Shown: one piece after another, positions 58,183 through 60,972 of the stretch
Layout of the letters: every line of letters begins with the position of its first letter
How positions within the stretch are numbered: position 1 is the first letter of the stretch
Origin: DAORHV01 sp964458645
GTDB taxonomy: Bacteria; Patescibacteriota; Gracilibacteria; Peribacterales; Peribacteraceae
Length of the DNA stretch: 60,972 nucleotides
NCBI GenBank assembly: GCA_964458645.1
Contig: CAYWJU010000010.1
Location: 1-60,972, forward strand
Direction: 5' to 3'
Made by a program: the position numbers and the translations under genes
Notes under the pieces: model-generated
What the model was told of the DNA's origin: nothing
What the model saw: only the letters and a program-made list of their open reading frames with translations
Database searches by the model: none

Positions 58183-60413
58183 AACCAAGTCCTTCCTCCG
58201 ACGGCCCGGTACGCAAACTCCATCGTCTGTGGGGGAGCACAAAAGTGGGAACGCGACGGCATCGCTTGTGGCTCATGACCGCCACCATCGTTGCGCTCTG
58301 GTGCGTTTTTGCGCTGCATGTACTTGGCATCGTGACACTGAGAGCCGGATCAGGTTTTCTTCTGACGATCATTGGAGAGCAGCATCCTGTGCTGCGACCG
58401 TTTATCGGTTTCTTCGCGGGTTTTTTAGCTCTGCTGCTCGTTATTGAGTGGCGCGGCATCATGAATGCGATTACCGAACGACATGCGCCGCTGCACAAAA
58501 TCGAACGCAGGCAGCTCTACATTGCTCACCGGCACCAAGCATTGACCACGGTGTTGCTGACCCTGACGTTGCTGATGTTTCTTTTGCAAATGGTTGGAGC
58601 CCAAGCCGAATCCACACCGGATGTAGCGCCTTCGTCGACGAACACGGAGTTGGCAACCACGCGCGTTCTGGCGCCGCCACGTTCGGCCGGAACAGTTCGT
58701 ACCGTGCGCTTGCCGTCCACGTTGCGACGGAAAATCACCCGTTACACCTACACCGAGCACCGTCAGTGGCAGATTGCCGCCGACCCCCCGCCCGCCGGCT
58801 CGTTCAGCATCTCGGGTATCGTCTATGCCGGCGAAGGAACATCCCCGTTTGGCGCGGGCACCACCATCGCGATTTCACATAACGGCGGCACCATCGGTAC
58901 GACGGTTACGGGTGCCGGCGGTCAGTTTACGTTCGCCAACATCCACATGACCGGCGGCACGATCATTTCCATTTTCATCAAAGGTGCTGTGCAGAAAGCT
59001 GCCGTGGTGACATTGGCATCCGGCGGGTCCATGACTGGCGTGAATCTGTATCAGAGCCACCTTATCGTACGGTCGGATTCCGGTTCGGTCGCGCTCAGCA
59101 ATGCGAATTTGGCCATTGCCGACAACTCCGGCGACACTGACTTGACCGTGCTGTACGACATTACCGCCGGCAACAACCTTACGGTGAAGAGCGGCTATAC
59201 GCTCACCGTGTGGCCCAATAGCTACTACCAGCCGTCCGCCAACGTGAATACCATCGGCGACATTAAGGTTCGCGGTACGTTTATTGGACTTTCGAATAAC
59301 ATCAACCTCTCCGGTTCGTGGATCAAATACGATGGCGGCACGTTCATTGCAGGAAGCTCTCTGGTGAAAATGAGCGGTACGAACCAAACGCTGTCCGGTT
59401 CCAATACTTTTTACAACTTCATGAAGTCGGCGACCGGCGCATTCACGCTCACGTTCGGCGCCGGGACCACGCAACAATTCAACGGCACCATGACGCTGAA
59501 CGGTGTCTCGGGTGGGCGCTTGTCGCTGCGGTCGTCCATTGCGGGTACGCGCGCATTCGTACGGCCGGTCGGCACGCGCGTCGTCAGTTACTTGGATGTA
59601 CAAGACAATCAAAACCTGGATGCAACCGCCATCGGCTGTTTCACCGGTTGTATCGACAGCGGCAACAACATCTTGTGGCTCTTCAGCGGCGGCCCCGGTG
59701 GGGCGGGGGACCAAACCGGTAACGGCGATGCGCTCTCTCCATTGCTTTCCAGTGATTACAAACTGCGGCCCGACGTCGTCGATAGCGGCGGAGCGGATTG
59801 GTCGAAATCGGGCAATTACCGCTTGAGTGACAGCATCGGCGAGGCTGTCATCGGCCACGGTGCAGCCAATGAATACAACTTGGATAGCGGTTATAGGCAG
59901 CCCTCTGCCGCAGATATCATCTCTTTGTCGTGCAGCCCGACTGCGGCGCTTGGAACCGTGGTGGCAACCGGCCAGCGTACGGCCAGCGGCACATGCATCG
60001 TGCTGACCGACGCTTTCAACGGATATCAGTTATCGTGGCGGGTCCGCAGCGGTAGCGGCGGTGCATTGACCGGTTATCTGATCAGTCAGAACGAGGACTT
60101 TATCGGCCCCTTTACTCCACCGACGCCCAACGTACCTGCAACATGGTCGGTGGCCGGCGCGGATTCCGAATGGGGTGGCCGCCTTCGTTCCAGTAGCACG
60201 GACACAGCTGCCGAATGGGGTATAGATGGCGTCAGTGATAAGTGGCTGAACGTCGGCACCGGCAGTACCCGTGTTATTGCCAGCCGCAATAGCGCTACGC
60301 CCTTGGCGGGTTCGGTGCAAATCGTGCAATTTCGCTCTGAAATCGGCGGGTCCCACTTCCAGGCCAGCGGAACGTACCAGGCGACCGTTACCTTCACCGT
60401 TGTAGGCTTGTAG
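58179..60413 (+). CDS. Large membrane-anchored surface protein with C-terminal subunit-like domain
   Basis: 744 aa. Three membrane segments lie in the first 150 residues (LWLMTATIVALWCVFALHVL, RPFIGFFAGFLALLLVIEWR, TVLLTLTLLMFLLQMVGAQA). A Pro/Ser linker follows, then a carboxypeptidase-regulatory-like beta-sandwich (about 205-290, SISGIVYAGEGTSPFGAG), then a beta-helix-like part (about 290-490, GNNLTVKSGYTLTVWPNSYY). From about 577 the sequence matches subunits A-C: two Cys (SLSCSPTAA, SGTCIVLTD), RLRSSSTDTAAEWGIDG, KWLNVGTGSTRVIASRN and ASGTYQATVTFTV. Ends near a promoter region. Probably a cap, base or assembly partner of the subunits, by inference. Confidence 0.85.
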   Translation: MKPSPSSDGPVRKLHRLWGSTKVGTRRHRLWLMTATIVALWCVFALHVLGIVTLRAGSGFLLTIIGEQHPVLRPFIGFFAGFLALLLVIEWRGIMNAITERHAPLHKIERRQLYIAHRHQALTTVLLTLTLLMFLLQMVGAQAESTPDVAPSSTNTELATTRVLAPPRSAGTVRTVRLPSTLRRKITRYTYTEHRQWQIAADPPPAGSFSISGIVYAGEGTSPFGAGTTIAISHNGGTIGTTVTGAGGQFTFANIHMTGGTIISIFIKGAVQKAAVVTLASGGSMTGVNLYQSHLIVRSDSGSVALSNANLAIADNSGDTDLTVLYDITAGNNLTVKSGYTLTVWPNSYYQPSANVNTIGDIKVRGTFIGLSNNINLSGSWIKYDGGTFIAGSSLVKMSGTNQTLSGSNTFYNFMKSATGAFTLTFGAGTTQQFNGTMTLNGVSGGRLSLRSSIAGTRAFVRPVGTRVVSYLDVQDNQNLDATAIGCFTGCIDSGNNILWLFSGGPGGAGDQTGNGDALSPLLSSDYKLRPDVVDSGGADWSKSGNYRLSDSIGEAVIGHGAANEYNLDSGYRQPSAADIISLSCSPTAALGTVVATGQRTASGTCIVLTDAFNGYQLSWRVRSGSGGALTGYLISQNEDFIGPFTPPTPNVPATWSVAGADSEWGGRLRSSSTDTAAEWGIDGVSDKWLNVGTGSTRVIASRNSATPLAGSVQIVQFRSEIGGSHFQASGTYQATVTFTVVGL

Positions 60414-60496
60414 CGATACAGTCTGAAACATGTGTCAAATGCTCCCTTGGCTGGGGAAGCGCTGTTGAAGACTATTAAGTTTTATAATGACACTAT

Positions 60497-60525
60497 TTGC
60501 AATATTTGTAAAAATATTATATAAT
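60497..60525 (+). promoter_or_regulatory. Strong promoter of the HTH gene
   Basis: TTGCAA (60497-60502), 17 bases, TATAAT (60520-60525). A+T-rich surroundings. The leader is about 60 nt. Confidence 0.75.
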
Positions 60526-60590
60526 AAGGAAAATAGAACTGTCACGATACGTAGCTAAACAGAGCGATACACACTCACATCCACACCAAG

Positions 60591-60972
60591 ATGCATCCGA
60601 ATCAGCTCGATATCACTCTTCTGAAGTCCTTGCTTGAGCAGTCTCAGCAGGCTCCGGCTGAGGTTGCACAGCGCTTGCAGTGGTTCATTCATTTTGCCGA
60701 ATGTGGGTCTGTTAGTGAGACATGTCGCTTGTTCGGCATCGCACGAACTACGTTTTATCGTTGGATGAAGCGCTTGGATTTGCAGGACCTTCGTTCGCTG
60801 CAGGACTCCACATGGGTTATGCCTGCGCAGAAAGTGGCCAGCACACCGACAGTGCATACGCCTGTTGCGGTATCGCCCACGTTGGCGAAAGTGTTTTGCG
60901 AGAACGCCGCTGAGCCCTGCCCCCTCTGCCGCCTGAAGTCCTTCAACTGGACCTCCTTCCGCTCAGCAGCCT
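60591..60972 (+). CDS. Helix-turn-helix protein, transposase-like N-terminus (runs off window)
   Basis: The frame is open from ATG 60591 to the last base (127 codons), so the 3' end is missing. Residues about 31-75 form an HTH like that of IS3/IS481-type transposases: HFAECGSVSETCRLFGIART, then TFYRWMKRLDLQDLRSLQD. The part after it has no DDE catalytic pattern yet and includes AEPCPLCRLKSF, a CxxC pair. It may be a transposase-derived regulator, or the start of a complete transposase. A consensus promoter lies 60 bases upstream, different from the leaderless style seen elsewhere. Confidence 0.6.
   Translation, partial: MHPNQLDITLLKSLLEQSQQAPAEVAQRLQWFIHFAECGSVSETCRLFGIARTTFYRWMKRLDLQDLRSLQDSTWVMPAQKVASTPTVHTPVAVSPTLAKVFCENAAEPCPLCRLKSFNWTSFRSAA

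Overview
The window looks like a Candidate Phyla Radiation (Patescibacteria) genome with fairly high G+C. The evidence is: no rpmD (L30) after rpsE; a 23S rRNA gene interrupted by a group I intron and unlinked from 16S; tandem short-lid adenylate kinases; ribosomal proteins with long Lys/Ala tails; dockerin/cohesin-like and SLH surface proteins; many genes with no recognisable family. TGA is an ordinary stop (for example rpoA), which argues against code-25 Gracilibacteria/SR1. Peribacteria/Peregrinibacteria would fit, but that is inference only.

Layout. 1-2115: 3' part of rpoB, not followed by rpoC. 2133-6841: a 23S-5S transcription unit with its own promoter, an attenuator-like leader, a ~35-bp processing stem around 23S and a 712-nt group I intron. 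6882-13996: two small unknown genes, a 23S/16S pseudouridine synthase, a beta-CASP RNase, two unknown genes, a LysRS-HD fusion and a 45-aa membrane microprotein. 14112-23541: the S10/spc ribosomal protein operon from rplC to rpsE, with a 31-aa membrane microprotein inside. 23586-24709: DJ-1 and ACT proteins split this operon from rplO-secY-adk-adk-map (25018-29253). 29371-33458: on the opposite strand, a 1241-aa protein with a 101-residue repeat and a small partner. 33725-38312: infA-rpmJ-rpsM-rpsK-rpsD-rpoA-rplQ-rplM-rpsI. 38414-40892: unknown, slipin and unknown genes. 41061-46549: surface block with dockerin and cohesin-like/SLH proteins. 46562-52247: Pycsar-effector-like protein, DUF1428, tRNA-Thr(CGU), dprA, tpiA, rpiB, rpe, DUF192 lipoprotein, purC. 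52296-60413: envelope locus with three tandem paralogous secreted proteins, a DUF916-like protein, a LemA-like protein and two large membrane-anchored surface proteins, the last carrying the same C-terminal domain as the paralogs. 60497-60972: promoter and start of an HTH protein that runs off the end.

Expression signals. Shine-Dalgarno sequences are almost absent. Genes inside operons start after a short C/T-rich stretch, often containing CCTCC or ending in CCC or CTC. Many first genes have a -10 box (TATRCT-like, often preceded by TGC) 6-9 nt before the start codon, which predicts leaderless mRNAs. I used both patterns to choose start codons.

Stretches over 300 bases without a gene: 2116-2609 (terminator, promoter, 23S leader), 24710-25120 (hairpins and the rplO promoter) and 33459-33792 (A+T-rich divergent promoter region). 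No CRISPR array, intact transposase or prophage gene was seen.
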